Positions 1-11,011 of a stretch of 64,000 nt of DNA are shown in pieces. The position numbers and the translations under genes are program-made. Within the stretch, counting starts at the first letter, position 1. Every line of letters begins with the position of its first letter. The stretch covers positions 310,001 through 374,000 of the forward strand of contig CADCSX010000008.1 in NCBI GenBank assembly GCA_902805475.1. Direction: 5' to 3'. The stretch comes from Entonaema liquescens. Taxonomy: Eukaryota > Ascomycota > Sordariomycetes > Xylariales > Xylariaceae. A model generated the notes under the pieces. It was not told the origin of the DNA. It did not search any database and saw only the letters and a program-made list of their open reading frames with translations.

Positions 1-667
1 ATACCGAATCAAGCACCCAGCGAGATGCAAGAAACATATCGCTATTCCGAGATCCCGCCTATAAGAGTAGTGTTCAGCGCGTTGCCATTTCTTGACGCAC
101 CTTCTATGCTGAATTGAAAGGGGGATAAAGGGACAAATATTACCTGAAGTCCGGCACCTAAGCATAAGACTATCGATCCTGCCATTATGGACCACCGGCG
201 TCCAAGATACTGGGAAATGCTGGGAATAAAAGGAACCGCCATCAAAGCTCCGAGAGAATACATAGCATTCAAGAGACCGAGTCGTCCTTCTGTAGGATTG
301 TCAAAGTCTAGAACTCGTCAGCTAGAGTATTTCAAGAACATATAGACAACTCCTATGGAGTCCCATACATGTAACCCAAGCCTCCACAGCTTGGAGAGAG
401 TTCATCATCGACGAGTCAAAACCAGATGTCCATTCAACGCCCATTGCAGCAGGGATTAATATCTGCATACCAATGTCAGAAATTCATTTGAAGTTAGCGA
501 TAATCCTGACCAACGTGGTGCGCCACAACTATTAGTTGTGAAGCATCACCATGGCATTCTGTTAACTAATAGGAGTAACTAACAAGATAAAGTGCTCTTA
601 AGTTTGGTTTCTGATACCACTTCTTAGTATCCGCCTTCGCGATATTGGCCAACCGAGGGTCGACATG
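1..667 (-). CDS. MFS sugar transporter (hexose/lactose permease-like), 3' end outside window
   Basis: N-terminal part of a plasma-membrane sugar porter of the major facilitator superfamily. I place four exons: 667-584, 462-369, 307-144 and 58-1, continuing past the window edge. The first ATG at 667 gives a short cytosolic leader (MSNPRLANIAK). Splicing then yields the hallmark FDSSMMNSLQ of TM1 and its following loop, FDNPTEGRLGLLNAMYSLGAL of TM2, and the LGRRWSIMAGS loop with the conserved GRR of sugar porters. All introns have GT-AG ends, and reading phase is kept across every junction. The substrate cannot be told from this part. The family is secure from the motifs; the exact first intron is a hand prediction. 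The gene lies in the same orientation as the downstream P450, separated by about 700 bp. Confidence 0.8.
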
Positions 668-1367
668 GTGTTCTTTGGTCCCAATGATCGCCATTGTGAC
701 AAGATATCGACTTCAAGGGCTGTAGCAAAGTAAGAAAAGCTAAGTAAGAATGATCATGCGAGAACATCAATTGGTCCTTATAATAAGTCGATCGAATACC
801 AGCTACGCCGCCTGACAATCTGGGAACGGGGACCGAGTATCCGCATCTGATCTTGGTGAATATTTAGCCGCCTCATCTACGGAGACCGGGTAAGGCCACT
901 TATAATTACGCGAAAGCGCAAGAATCTTACACAAGTTAGGCGATTCTAGAATGGCGCACCATACCTATATTCATACATGATAGAATAAAAAAAGGGTCCG
1001 TAGCAGTGGATGTATTTCGAGAAATACCACCTTGCTATATACCGACAATACGGGCCGACTGGAATGTTTTGGGGTAACTTACTAATTCGGAGAGCATCTA
1101 CATCGCCTAGTTGGATGGATATTCTTCATTGCCCAACGGCCGTTGAAGCAATACCAAGAAAGAGACGGAATATAAAAGTCATTTTAATTAAGGTGGACGA
1201 GTCGACACCTTATATGAGATATCCAAGGAGGCAATCTTAAGCACCATGCTTCACCCCTCTCTTCAAACCTATAAGCAGCGACTTGAATGCCTTGTTGATT
1301 GTTTTGAGTATGAATGAACGAGGGGTTTCTTAGAGACAACTAGGAAGTCTAGGAGACAGCTCCATAC
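668..1367. other. Intergenic region between transporter and P450 gene
   Basis: This stretch holds the promoter side of the transporter and the 3' flank of the P450 gene. It has scattered short open frames on both strands without recognisable protein similarity or codon structure. I see no RNA gene or repeat. Confidence 0.5.
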
Positions 1368-3141
1368 TTATTCCAAATCTCTCCAGTGCTCGTCGCGCGA
1401 ACGAAAGACCAGATAGGGGCCATCATGTTTGGAGGTAAAGATATCCTCGAGTTGAAATTCTTGGGGCCGTGTCCTACCGGGAGGTCCACCTACTTTCCCG
1501 CCTCCAACCCCGGCGAGATCGTCTGGCGCTACATCGAAGTCGAAGTACCATAACGTCTTAGCCAGTATGAGAGAGCTCTCTAGATAAGCCATGGACTTCC
1601 CCGGACAGGACCGGGACCCGACCGAAAAGGCTGCAAACGCATCATGCGCTAACTTTGACGCTGCTGTGCGTCCCTCAAGCCAACGCTCGGGTTTAAATTC
1701 AAATGGATCTGGGAAATATTCCTTGTTGTGATGAATTGCGTAGGCACTCACACCGAAAAGAGTGCCCTTGGGGATAGTATGACCATCAATAATAAGAGGC
1801 TGGCTATCGTTCAAGTCTTGTGATCTCCACAACGTTCCAGGGACTGAGGGGGACATCCGAAGAGCTTCGTTGATGCAGGCACGGAGATAGCAGCAACTTG
1901 CAAGCTGTGGACCGGCCTTGATCACCTGCGCGCTTGTGAACGTAGACCGAATCTCTTGGGCCAGTTTCTTGTAACATTCAGGATTTCGCGATAAGTAGAA
2001 GAATGTAGCGCTTACGGCGGCCGCCGTAGTATCTGATCCTATCGGTACATATCAAAACTCATTCTTCAAGAAGGATATGCCTGTCTATAAACCCACCTGC
2101 AATGACGAGGAAATGTGCCTCCCACCAGAGTTCTCCCTTCCGTACGTTGTCGGGGTCTACGCCAAGCTCAGAGATGAAAGAATAAAAGTCGCGCTCGCTA
2201 TTCGGGCCTCGCGCAATACGAGATCGTATCATCTTATCTAAGAGGCACGAGTAGCGCTCTCGACTCTCGAAGAAAATCTTGTCGAAAACACCGTGGACCC
2301 ATAGCCTAGAGAGGAAGTAAACGTGATGCCAGATGTTCCCTCGATAGAGTCCGAATGCCAAGGCCTTTGGTACGAACCGATTTTCCTCCTTAGTTTGAGT
2401 GTCTAGTGGGTAGCCGAAGCTTAGTTTAGTGACAATGTCTAGAGCAAGATATTTGACTCGCTCTGTTACATTGACGGGTTGAGAGGTCCGCGAAGCTTCT
2501 AGTATTTGTTTCAGATACACAGTGATGTTATCTTCTACAGTAGGCTCGAAAGATTTCACGGCTCGTTCTGATAGAGCGGGAGCGATTATCTTCCGCTTGG
2601 CCCGATGCACGTCTTTGTTGCGAGCGGTGAAGACATTGTCAACGTTGTTCCGCACAGAGTTCCCGTACGTGTAAGCCTTGGACACGCGGTCACTCTGATA
2701 AATATCTTAGATTATTAGCTGAAATCTAGTGCTCATGATGGACCTACTCTTACTAACCTTGTAATGCCGTAACTGAATTGAAAACCAAGCGGTTCGGAGC
2801 CAGGCGAACTACCGGTCCTGCGCCACCTAAGTTAGGCCTAGTAGCTTAATGAGATGCGGCGTTGACTATACCATATTTTTCGTGGCATCGTAGAATCTCC
2901 AAGTGCATGTCCTTCTTAAAGGCATGGGAGCCGGCAAATAGCTCCGTGAACTTCGCAAGGAGGGGTCCAGGATACTCGCGTAGAGGATGCAAGAAGATAG
3001 CATAGCTGGCATAGCACAAAACCTATAAAGTCACAGTGAACATAAAGCCCTTCGCCGCAAATTAGATTGACTTACCGTGGAGATGACGATCAAAACGGCG
3101 TAGGTTGATGCCGTATTAAAGGAGTTGAGAAAATCCATCAT
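1368..3141 (-). CDS. Cytochrome P450 monooxygenase
   Basis: A complete microsomal P450 of 521 residues in five exons: 3141-3076, 3022-2872, 2826-2758, 2705-2097 and 2038-1368. All junctions keep phase. The first exon encodes an N-terminal membrane anchor (FNTASTYAVLIVIST), followed by the proline-rich hinge HPLREYPGP. Landmarks are the oxygen-binding I-helix AGSDTT (residues about 298-303), the K-helix ExxR as EALR (about residue 354), the PERF-type motif FKPERW and the heme-ligand loop FSVGSRSCPG with its cysteine (about residue 440). The architecture resembles fungal CYP65/benzoate-hydroxylase-like enzymes, but substrate cannot be inferred. No secondary-metabolite backbone gene is visible nearby. 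There are two adjacent ATGs at 3141 and 3138; I use the first. Confidence 0.9.
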
Positions 3142-4567
3142 GTTTAATAAGGAGACGGCGTTAGCAACCAGAATAAGTAATGCCAATACTTCCCGAAGTT
3201 TTCAAGGACGGGAGACAAAGCCGTCACTTATAAGGAGTTCTACAACAGGTATTGGCAATCATTAATGGGAAAACCGCGGAGTTGATTGGTCCCATGTGTG
3301 CAGTTCGGAAGTTGGGAGCTCTCATGTTGTACAGCATGAAATAAAGGAGGCTTTGATCACCTATTTAATAATTATAAAGTACCTACATGCCTTCTAAAAG
3401 GGATACTTATATATTTTCCTGTCGATTCAAGCACTCTCCTCAAGCTCAGTCAAGCCTTCTTTTCTTTTTTTTTTTTTGGCATGAACTAATGGTTCATAGG
3501 AATATAATTTAATATCGTTCAATCGGTTACCTATATATTGGCAAGCTTCCCTGCGTTATCACCCAACCCTTCAACGATACCCTTAACCTTGGCACATGAC
3601 TGTTCACTCGTTGGCCTTTTCCATAACCTTTTCGCAACCTCTTCCCTCTTCGAGCTATACACGAAAGGCACCATACTGTTGCTATATGTTAGCGAGAGGT
3701 CGAAGTGACGCTGTTAGTACTTACGGTCTTAGTCGGCCCCTATTAATGACTTGGCCATGTGTCACGACCCCTTACTCAACAGCAGCGTTCACTACAATAC
3801 GGGCACTAATTGGTGGTGTTCATCCAAATGGTCGAAAGCAAATAGTCGAAAATACAGGCCGGGTAGGTGCTTGAGCACGCCGCTCTGGGTGTCCCGTGCC
3901 AGGCCGGATGAGTGGCAAAGCCCCGGGCTGGCCCTGTTGATGATAGCCACAGATGCAGTGATCGGCTTGGCGATTTTAGTGAAGAGCAATTGGCTAGAAA
4001 TTTGGAAGTGTCGTTTTCTGCATATCCCACTTCGCCACCTTTTAGTCGAGAGCCAGGCGCAAGGGGTCTGCATTTTGCTCCTGAAATCTACCTAGCTATG
4101 CTAGCCTCGTCTGACGAGACGACAGTGGATTTGCTAGGCGAGCATGCCTAATTCGCAGCCTTCAGTAGTGGAAGTAATAAGATCAGAAATAGTACCAGAT
4201 AGATACCTAGGTAGGTAAGTAGTTATGCCCTCTTTTCACGAGGTCGCAGAGAGTTCTCTTCCTTTCGGTCTAAAAAGTGTGGCTTTTTGTAACACCAAAA
4301 ACCCCTCCTTCAGGAGATGCATGGTCAGATTTCTACGAATCATATTCATCCGCTGTTCTTTACTAGATACGACGACATTTCGGGGATATTTTCGGGCCGT
4401 GCGGCAGCCACATAATACGACCAATATCATAGTACCGCATACAGAGCAGGCTGTGAGTTGGGTAAAACTTAACCTAGTACCTAACGTCAACTTTGGTTTC
4501 AAGGCAAATTCTTCTTGCTCGATAACCACTTCTACTCAGTCCATTCCATTATACCCTACAGTTCCCT
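3142..4567. other. Intergenic region with short overlapping ORFs
   Basis: About 1.4 kb without a supportable gene. It contains a T-rich tract near 3460-3480, short ORFs on both strands between 3600 and 4640 that show no recognisable domain, and a CTAGGTAGGTA-type motif near 4205. The stretch probably carries the divergent promoters of the P450 and the STAND-like gene. Confidence 0.5.
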
Positions 4568-7500
4568 ATGGCAGATCCCATAAGTCTAGCTGGAACAGCG
4601 GTTGGCATAGTATCTCTTTGCCTCCAACTATCTAGTAATCTTAGTGGTTATGTCGAAAACTTCAAAGGCCATGATGCCTATGTCCGTAAGGTTTCATCAT
4701 ATCTTGATCGCTTGCGGGATTTAACAAAGGTAATCGAATCGGCCATTCCAGCCCTCCAAAGGGGGCATTGCGATCCCAGCCAGGTAGCGATACTTTGTCT
4801 ACAAGACTGCAAAGCTGAACTTGAATCCTTTGCTGCCGAGCTACGGAAATACGATCTCACAACATCCAACGATGTCAAAGGCAAGCTTAGGGAGACCAAG
4901 AAGAAGATCCAATTCTGCTTCTCCCGTCCTGAATTAGAGAAGTTGGCTTGTCATCTCGATCGGATCAACAACCTGTTGACTGTTGCCATTCAGGGGCTCA
5001 ACCTGTATGTACCAACTAGTTGTTTCCGTTTATTCTTTAAGCAACCCTCATACTAATTGTTGCATCAACAAGTCATATCCTTTCCGCCAGTCAGATCAAA
5101 TTCGCCGAGACTGGAAAATCGATCGAACTCAATACGGCCGAATTAGCGGCCATCCGTAATAAGCTTGACGAAGTTTATTCGAGAGATGTTGATATCGGAA
5201 ACAGCTTGCAAAGCAATCAAGTGATATTCACATCCATACCTATACAGTCGTTAGTTCTGCAGGTCAGCCAGATAGAGCAGAACACTTCTTCCAGCCTCTG
5301 TCTCCTGCGTAACTCAACTAAGAGCGATGGAGTACGCCAAGAGGGCACCGCAAATCGAGAAGAGATATTAAATGTGTTGGGGGACATCATTCTAGAGAAC
5401 CCACAAGCATCACCTACCGAAATATTATGTCAGAGGCTCATGTCAAAGCCTGACCTTCTTCGAAGTTGTCAAGACGAAGTAACAACTCTTCAGCCTAACT
5501 CACCTATCCGCCTGACCACCAATGAGGAAGAACCAACCCCAGTCGCTTCTCTACGTCAACGGAGACAACTAGTTAGTATATGCGGGTGTCAACCACGTCG
5601 GCACGTAACTCGGCAATATTCCAAGTGGCTTATCTTCACACGGTTGGATGAATCAATCATCGAATTCAATCACGAGTCGGGATGTCCCATGTATCAAAGT
5701 AACCAAACCAAACGCCGTGGCACTATCGGCATTATCTATACTAGCTTGCGTCAACTACTCAATGTTGCGCTCGTTGCCAGTTTCACCAAGACCAAAGGTG
5801 CTGGTGGAGCTAGCATCAGTCCACTACTCCGATATTATGCTATGGTGGATAGGAATGAGTCCCCTGCTTTCCGCATTGCATCTATATTAGGGGCTGGGAT
5901 CACTCACCTCTATGATATAAACTACGAATTATTCGAAATGGACCCAACACAGGTAGATAAGAAGTGTCGCCAACTAATTGACATAGGAATATCAAAGTTG
6001 CAACGTATTTTCATAAACCGGGCTTCTAGCCCAACAGACACTGACGAACGCGGTATGACCCCCATAGAAGTGGTCCTGGATAACATGGTGAGAATATAAA
6101 TGCAAGTGAGACACCTCCAGTATGTGGTAACTAACTATATGATTGCGCCGCCAGAGATCCCTTCTACTTGGAACAGAAGCAATTGAATGGACCCCAGCTA
6201 TAGTATCGGGGTTACAAGGCCTCGGCATACCATGCTTGAGTAGCGCTCCGCAACCAAACTATGTGTGAGGGATGCACTTCTTCGTGCCTAGATTTTAGTT
6301 TAACTAACTGGTGAGGATCTAGGTCAGCCATAGATTCATACTTTTGTTACCTTGAAATCGAAGAATATTCCGAAAAAGAGGAGGCCAAATCGACGTTAGC
6401 GCAGCTTCTCTGTTACAATAAACCCAACGATTATGTCTGCAAACCCTTTTTGGATGCATTGCTCTCTGAAAATGTCCGAACATGTATCAGGGATACAGAT
6501 GGCATTGCGGATGGTGAGTATAAGCATCCCTGAGTGCCTACTTACTGCGGCGACAATCTTATTCTAATGCCCGGTTCCAGCACTCGGTCTCGATCATCCC
6601 CTCATCCAAGCTCTACTGCGAAAAGATGAGACTATGCTAAAACGTACCCTCCAGAAAGAAATTGTATCACCAGATTCCGTGGATTGTAACGGAATATTTC
6701 CGATTCATATTGCAGTATTTTGGTCACAAGGACTGCAAATACTGCTTAATTCCTGGCCAAATACCAACCTCAATGTTATATGCTACGATCTAACCCCTTA
6801 ACCTTAGCATTGGACACAAGTGGGAATACTTGTAAAGAAGAAGATCTTTATAATTTATGCGATAATTGCTCTTGCTCTGAGTCCGTCCAAATCCTACTAA
6901 AATCTGGTTGTCACATCATCGCAGAAAGAGACGAATTGAGGGATATATTTTCTTTCAGCAGGGTTTCCCATAAAGCTTTATACACATTCCTAACTCACGT
7001 CAAGCAATGGCGAGAAAAGTTGATGGAAATCGCGGAAGATAATCTCAATGAAGCTGAAAAACAGCGTGTCGGGCTTTACGACTCACCAGTCTTGGATTAC
7101 GCAGCACCTCAAGTTATTCGGAAACTCGAGGCCAAAGGCATCTTCCCCTTCAAAATTTTAGGGCTAAATCCGGGCGACTATCGTCTTTCGCCGTCATTAC
7201 TTTCTCGTTCGTCGTATTCGGTTTACCATTGGATCGACTCGCTTTACCAAGCTAAGATGGCTTTTGAGCTAGGCTTCCAGGATACCGACGCCCCCTATGA
7301 GGGGGAGGCCCCAATCATAGGTGACTGGATAAGTATTGAATACCGCGAATGGCTTCTTGAATCCGGGATTAATCTCACTGACATAACACCCTGGGACGGT
7401 GAGGCGTTCCCTACATCAATAGTAGTTCACTATCTCATGAGTATCTCTGGCGAAAGCTTGGCTGGTCCTAGTGGTATGGCTAAGGACGTCGTGATGGATA

Positions 7501-8147
7501 TTATCAGTAAAGTCGCGAGCTTCCAAACAGGCGACACTTGTGAGTGCGGCTGTGTTGATGCCGAGAAAGGATGCACTCCTTTATCTATTTTGCTCCGTTC
7601 GATTTATTCGCACACCAGAGATCTCAATGGTGACATCGATGATGCGCACTTTGGAACGCTGTTATCACCAGAACATATAGGAATTCTTGAAGATAGCGGT
7701 ATATCGTTATCCGTCGTTGCAAATACAACGATAAGGTTAATCACATTCGAATCCCTAGGAATTAGGCACACATGTTGCACTCGATTACTGCGCAATTATC
7801 CATATGTATCGAGCGTCTATGGTGAAGATTTCCCCCGTATTCGCGCCGAGGATGAATCTCTCCTAGAAGAGCTTGAGGAGTTAGTAGCCGAGTTTCAAAG
7901 CCAATTTGGTCGAGAAGAGCAGTCTTTGGTGAGCTTTATGAGAGGTTACTGGATGGAGCGGATGGATCAGGTCGAAATTGAAAAGGAGACCAGAAAACTG
8001 ACGGAAGAAAGGAGTGCTGCTGCAGAATTAGGTATAAGGCTTGTTGAAGAAAGTGAGTCATCGACAGATGGATCTGAACAATACGAAATGCCCAATTGCA
8101 CCCAGTTGGAGTTTTGGGTTCACGTATTGGATAACATCTACGAATAG
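4568..8147 (+). CDS. STAND/HeLo-like N-terminal domain protein with ankyrin-like repeats (one frameshift)
   Basis: A large fungal protein of about 1100 codons. Exons are 4568-5004, 5073-6087, 6155-6264, 6323-6513 and 6581-8147. It begins MADPISLAGTAVGIVSLCLQ, the start typical of the fungal N-terminal domain found on STAND/NLR-like and ankyrin proteins (HeLo-like, implicated in self-recognition and cell-death pathways). Ankyrin-like segments follow the fourth exon (DCNGIFPIHIAV, then PLTLALD and a Cys-rich CECGCVDAEKGCTPLS). No NACHT or NB-ARC motif is visible. Reading is continuous except near 6794-6799, where the frame must move by one base: the upstream frame ends DLTP-stop and the downstream frame continues PLTLALD. 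One missing base in a C4 run explains this, so it may be a sequencing error or an inactivating mutation. The specific function is unknown. Confidence 0.65.
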
Positions 8148-8555
8148 ATGTAGAGATGTCAAGGAATGCTGCGCCTAAATGGATTTGGTACCTATTTAGG
8201 ATTTCTATCGTTATGACGTCTCATTTCTCTGGTTGAAAAATAAGTTCCAAGTAAATCATGTTTAAGCTTATCAACTTTTCTACAGCTCGTAACTAACATT
8301 CCTTTCGTGTGAAAAGGGTTGTAACGTGAGGTGAACATTAGAATAGGGGTATCTTGATATGTATGCTCCGATACCGGTGAATGTTCATAAGAATGAAAAA
8401 AGATTTCTCACGATCAGAAGCTAGGTAATAGTCCTATATCCGATTATCTATCATTATATAAAACACTACGGGAAAAGTTATTTTATGTCATAGTACTTAT
8501 AAATTCAAACAAAACATCAGGAAAAAATTAAGAGGCATCAACTTCGAAAATTAAC
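8148..8555. other. Intergenic region upstream of GNAT gene
   Basis: About 400 bp between the stop of the STAND-like gene and the acetyltransferase start. The last 150 bases are A/T-rich (TATATAAAACAC near 8455), consistent with a core promoter and 5'UTR. No other feature is seen. Confidence 0.4.
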
Positions 8556-9083
8556 ATGAGCAAAATCCGGCTCCGCGAAGAGGCGGACTTACCTGGTTGC
8601 GCCCGAGCTCTCGAGGCCGTTTATGCTAAAAACGGATACCCTGTGTACGGAGTAGGCGATGCGATAGGCTTTCTACGGACTGACGATACGGCGTGGGTAG
8701 CCGAGAACGCTAATGGCGAGATCGCGGGTCATATTGCCCTTTCTCAGGCTAGCCCATCCGATGTATCGGCAGCGTTATGGTGGCAGTTACATCCTCAAGA
8801 AGAACAACCCATCGCAGTGCTAGGAAGACTATTCGTACATCCCGAGGCTCGTGGTGGCAGGATAGCGAACAAGTTAATGCAGACTGCTCTTGACGAGGCG
8901 CGACGCCGGGGTCAGAGATTGGTCATGTCTGCGTTAGCCAATGTGCCAGACGCCATACGAATGTATTATCGGCTACGCTGGGAACACTTCGGGACTACTG
9001 TTTTCAGATGGAAGGGGGACGCAGGTGAGGAGCTAGAGATGGATGCCCAGTGTTTTGCGAGCCCCGTGTTAGCCGACAAATAG
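8556..9083 (+). CDS. GNAT-family N-acetyltransferase
   Basis: A single-exon gene of 175 residues encoding a Gcn5-related N-acetyltransferase that moves an acetyl group from acetyl-CoA to an amine. The N-terminal strand IRLREEADLPGCARAL is typical of the fold. Motif A, the acetyl-CoA pyrophosphate-binding stretch, is LGRLFVHPEARGGRIANKLM (about residues 90-110). It is followed by the amphipathic helix of motif B and a C-terminal YYRLRWEHFG, matching the usual YxxxGF-like end. Length fits stand-alone GNATs. The acceptor substrate cannot be inferred: such enzymes act on small amines, drugs or peptides. The start follows an A/T-rich leader. It has no obvious functional link to THI5 downstream. 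Confidence 0.88.
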   Translation: MSKIRLREEADLPGCARALEAVYAKNGYPVYGVGDAIGFLRTDDTAWVAENANGEIAGHIALSQASPSDVSAALWWQLHPQEEQPIAVLGRLFVHPEARGGRIANKLMQTALDEARRRGQRLVMSALANVPDAIRMYYRLRWEHFGTTVFRWKGDAGEELEMDAQCFASPVLADK

Positions 9084-9537
9084 CAAAGCTCGGCGTCTCG
9101 CTTTGAATCGGGTAAAACAACACCATTCAATATTCACGCAGATAAACACGTGAATCTAGCATCCTATCTATTAGCTTATGCTATCTTTCTTGTACCTACT
9201 TCGATGGAATATATAGACGAATCGCTGCTGCTGGAGAAGACCATGTACCTACTCGAGGAGCCTATCGACGATCAGTTATATCAAGATGATGACGGACTGC
9301 ATATCGACCCACTATCGGTGACCTCCCGAGCATATTTACCCCTCATCTTGTCCAATTCGAGTATTAAAGGACCTTCTCATCCCTCTGGGCTCTTGTGCGG
9401 AGTTCCTAAATATCTCTCATCGGCATTTACCTCGGTTTCTAATAAGCTCAAGCTCAAAGTTTTCCATCGCCGACACATCACTTCACTGGTATGGTCTTAG
9501 GAAGCACCTGCCATCATGGAGCTATCTCAGTATCAAG
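9084..9537. promoter_or_regulatory. THI5 promoter and first 5'UTR segment
   Basis: This stretch lies between the acetyltransferase stop and the predicted 5' splice site of the THI5 leader intron. It contains one open frame (about 9150-9500) without recognisable homology, probably non-coding leader. The inferred 5' splice site AAG|GTAACG is at 9538. Confidence 0.45.
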
Positions 9538-9553
9538 GTAACGTTGGACAAAC

Positions 9554-9697
9554 GCATGGCGGGTGCTCGATGTTCTTCGACCTAGTTACGGCCTACTCCT
9601 CAGTAAACTGAAGAGAACGCCTAACCGGGGAGAGAATATCAGGGCTGAGATTACACCGTTCAAACTTGATCTGGATAATTCCAGCGAAAGGACATGC
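9554..9697 (+). promoter_or_regulatory. TPP (thiamine pyrophosphate) riboswitch aptamer in THI5 5'UTR intron
   Basis: All conserved blocks of the eukaryotic TPP aptamer are present in order. Stem P1 is GCATG (9554-9558) with CATGC (9693-9697). The P2 strand CGGGTG (from 9560) pairs with CACCG (from 9654). The pyrimidine-sensing block is GGCTGAGATTACACC (9643-9657). The pyrophosphate-sensing arm is TTGATCTGGATAATTCCAGC (9666-9685) followed by GAAAGGACATGC. The P3 arm between 9566 and 9642 is long and variable, as in fungi. It sits between a 5' splice site (GTAACG, 9538) and 3' splice sites at about 9740-9750, just ahead of the THI5 ATG at 9763. In Neurospora NMT1 the same arrangement controls alternative splicing by TPP; I infer the same here. 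Confidence 0.93.
9556..9585 (+). other. Upstream ORF inside the TPP aptamer (9 codons)
   Basis: An ATG at 9556 within stem P1 opens a nine-codon frame that stops with TAG at 9583-9585. If the leader intron is retained, this start precedes the THI5 ATG and would depress its translation. If the intron is removed, the uORF disappears. Splicing-dependent uORF exposure is the known output of the Neurospora NMT1 riboswitch; applying it here is inference. Confidence 0.55.
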
Positions 9698-9762
9698 TTG
9701 CTTCCCCTCTCCCCTTGTTAACCCGGACAGCTTCGTATTAACTGTAGCAGTTTTGATCCACC

Positions 9763-11011
9763 ATGTCTACCGACAAGATCACGTTCTTGACCAACTGGCA
9801 AGCATGGGGAGATCCACCGTAGATGAGCATTTACTAACGCCAGTAGGCACGCCACGCCATATCACGCACCTCTTTACCTCGCTCAAGCCAAGGGGTATTT
9901 TAAGGATGAGGGCATCAAAGTTGCTCTTCTAGAGCCTAATGACCCCAGCGTATGCTCCAGGAATGCCGTATCATGCGTAGATCTAGTGCTCATACCTCAT
10001 AGGATGTTACCGAAATCATCGGCACCGGAAAAGTAGATCTCGGTTTCAAGGCCATGATCCACACTCTTGCCGTAAGATACCACCAGGTAACATATCGCCT
10101 AAGATAAAAGCTGAAAATTTTGCAATATAGGCGAAAGCCCGTAACTTTCCAGTCCTATCGATTGGTTCGCTGCTCGATGAGCCTTTCACAGGCGTCGTTT
10201 ACCTCAAGGATAGCGGTATTACCCCGACTTCACGACTCTCAAGGGAAAGCGAATCGGCTACGTAGGCGAATTTGGAAAGGTATGCACACGCCTATGCCAT
10301 TCTATAGCCTTATATTAACTAGTTCCACAGATCCAGATTGACGAGCTCACCTCTCACTATGGAATGACCCCGGCTGACTACACCGCCGTCCGCTGCGGTA
10401 TGAATGTCTCCAAGGCTATCATCAAGGGAGAGATCGACGCCGGTATCGGTCTTGAGAACGTCCAGATGGTCGAGCTCGAGGAGTGGCTCGATTCCCAGGG
10501 CCGTCCTAAGAGCGATGTTCAGATGCTACGCATTGATCAACTAGCCGAATTAGGCTGCTGTTGCTTCTGCACTATTTTATACATTGGCAACGAGAAATTC
10601 CTATCCGAGAACCCCGAAAAGGTCCGTGCTTTCATGCGCGCAGTCAAGCGTGCGACCGACTTCGTCATTGCAGAGCCTGAGAAAGCCTACGCCGAGTACG
10701 TCGAGTTCAAGCCGATCATGGGCACCGAGCTCAATCGCAAGATCTTCGAGCGCTCGTTCGCGTACTTCTCCTGGGACCTTAAGAACGTCCGTCGAGACTG
10801 GGAGAAGGTTACCAAGTACGGAAAACGCCTTGGCGTTCTAGACCAGAACTTCCAGCCTAACTACACCAACTCGTTCTTGTCTTGGACTCTCGACGGCGAG
10901 TCTTCGGACCCGACCGGAGATCAGAAGCGCATGGCAGAATTGCAGAAGGACGTTGCTTCTAAGGGTGGTTTCCACCGCTTGGAAGTGAACAACACTGCTA
11001 TTCAAGCTTAA
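9763..11011 (+). CDS. THI5: THI5/NMT1 4-amino-5-hydroxymethyl-2-methylpyrimidine phosphate synthase
   Basis: Makes the pyrimidine half of thiamine (HMP-P) from a histidine of the enzyme itself and pyridoxal phosphate. Exons are 9763-9797, 9847-9949, 10003-10071, 10131-10279 and 10331-11011, giving about 345 residues, the family length. The start MSTDKITFLTNWHATPYHAP carries the family's early active-site region with its histidine. The CCCFC motif at 10556-10570 is the conserved cysteine cluster, and GYVGEFGK and ENVQMVELEEW are also conserved. Intron 1 must be GC-AG (donor GCAAGC at 9798, branch TACTAAC, acceptor CAGTAG) to give NWHATPY. In exon 4 the frame breaks at ACCCC (10221-10225): one missing C separates DSGIT from DFTTLKGKR. 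Regulation is by the TPP riboswitch upstream. Confidence 0.93.

Noticed and set aside
624..818. Open frame on minus starting MSGGVAGIRST as a gene.
   Set aside because: It overlaps the first transporter exon in another frame. The MSNPRLANIAK frame at 667 splices into the conserved sugar-porter motifs.
3750..4160. Overlapping ORFs on both strands as a small gene or transposon fragment.
   Set aside because: No recognisable family, signal peptide or splice structure. Open frames on both strands at once suggest composition only.
6780..6815. A 34-nt intron to explain the frame change in the STAND-like gene.
   Set aside because: It is too short for a spliceosomal intron here and would remove conserved repeat residues. 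A one-base deficit in the C4 run is simpler.
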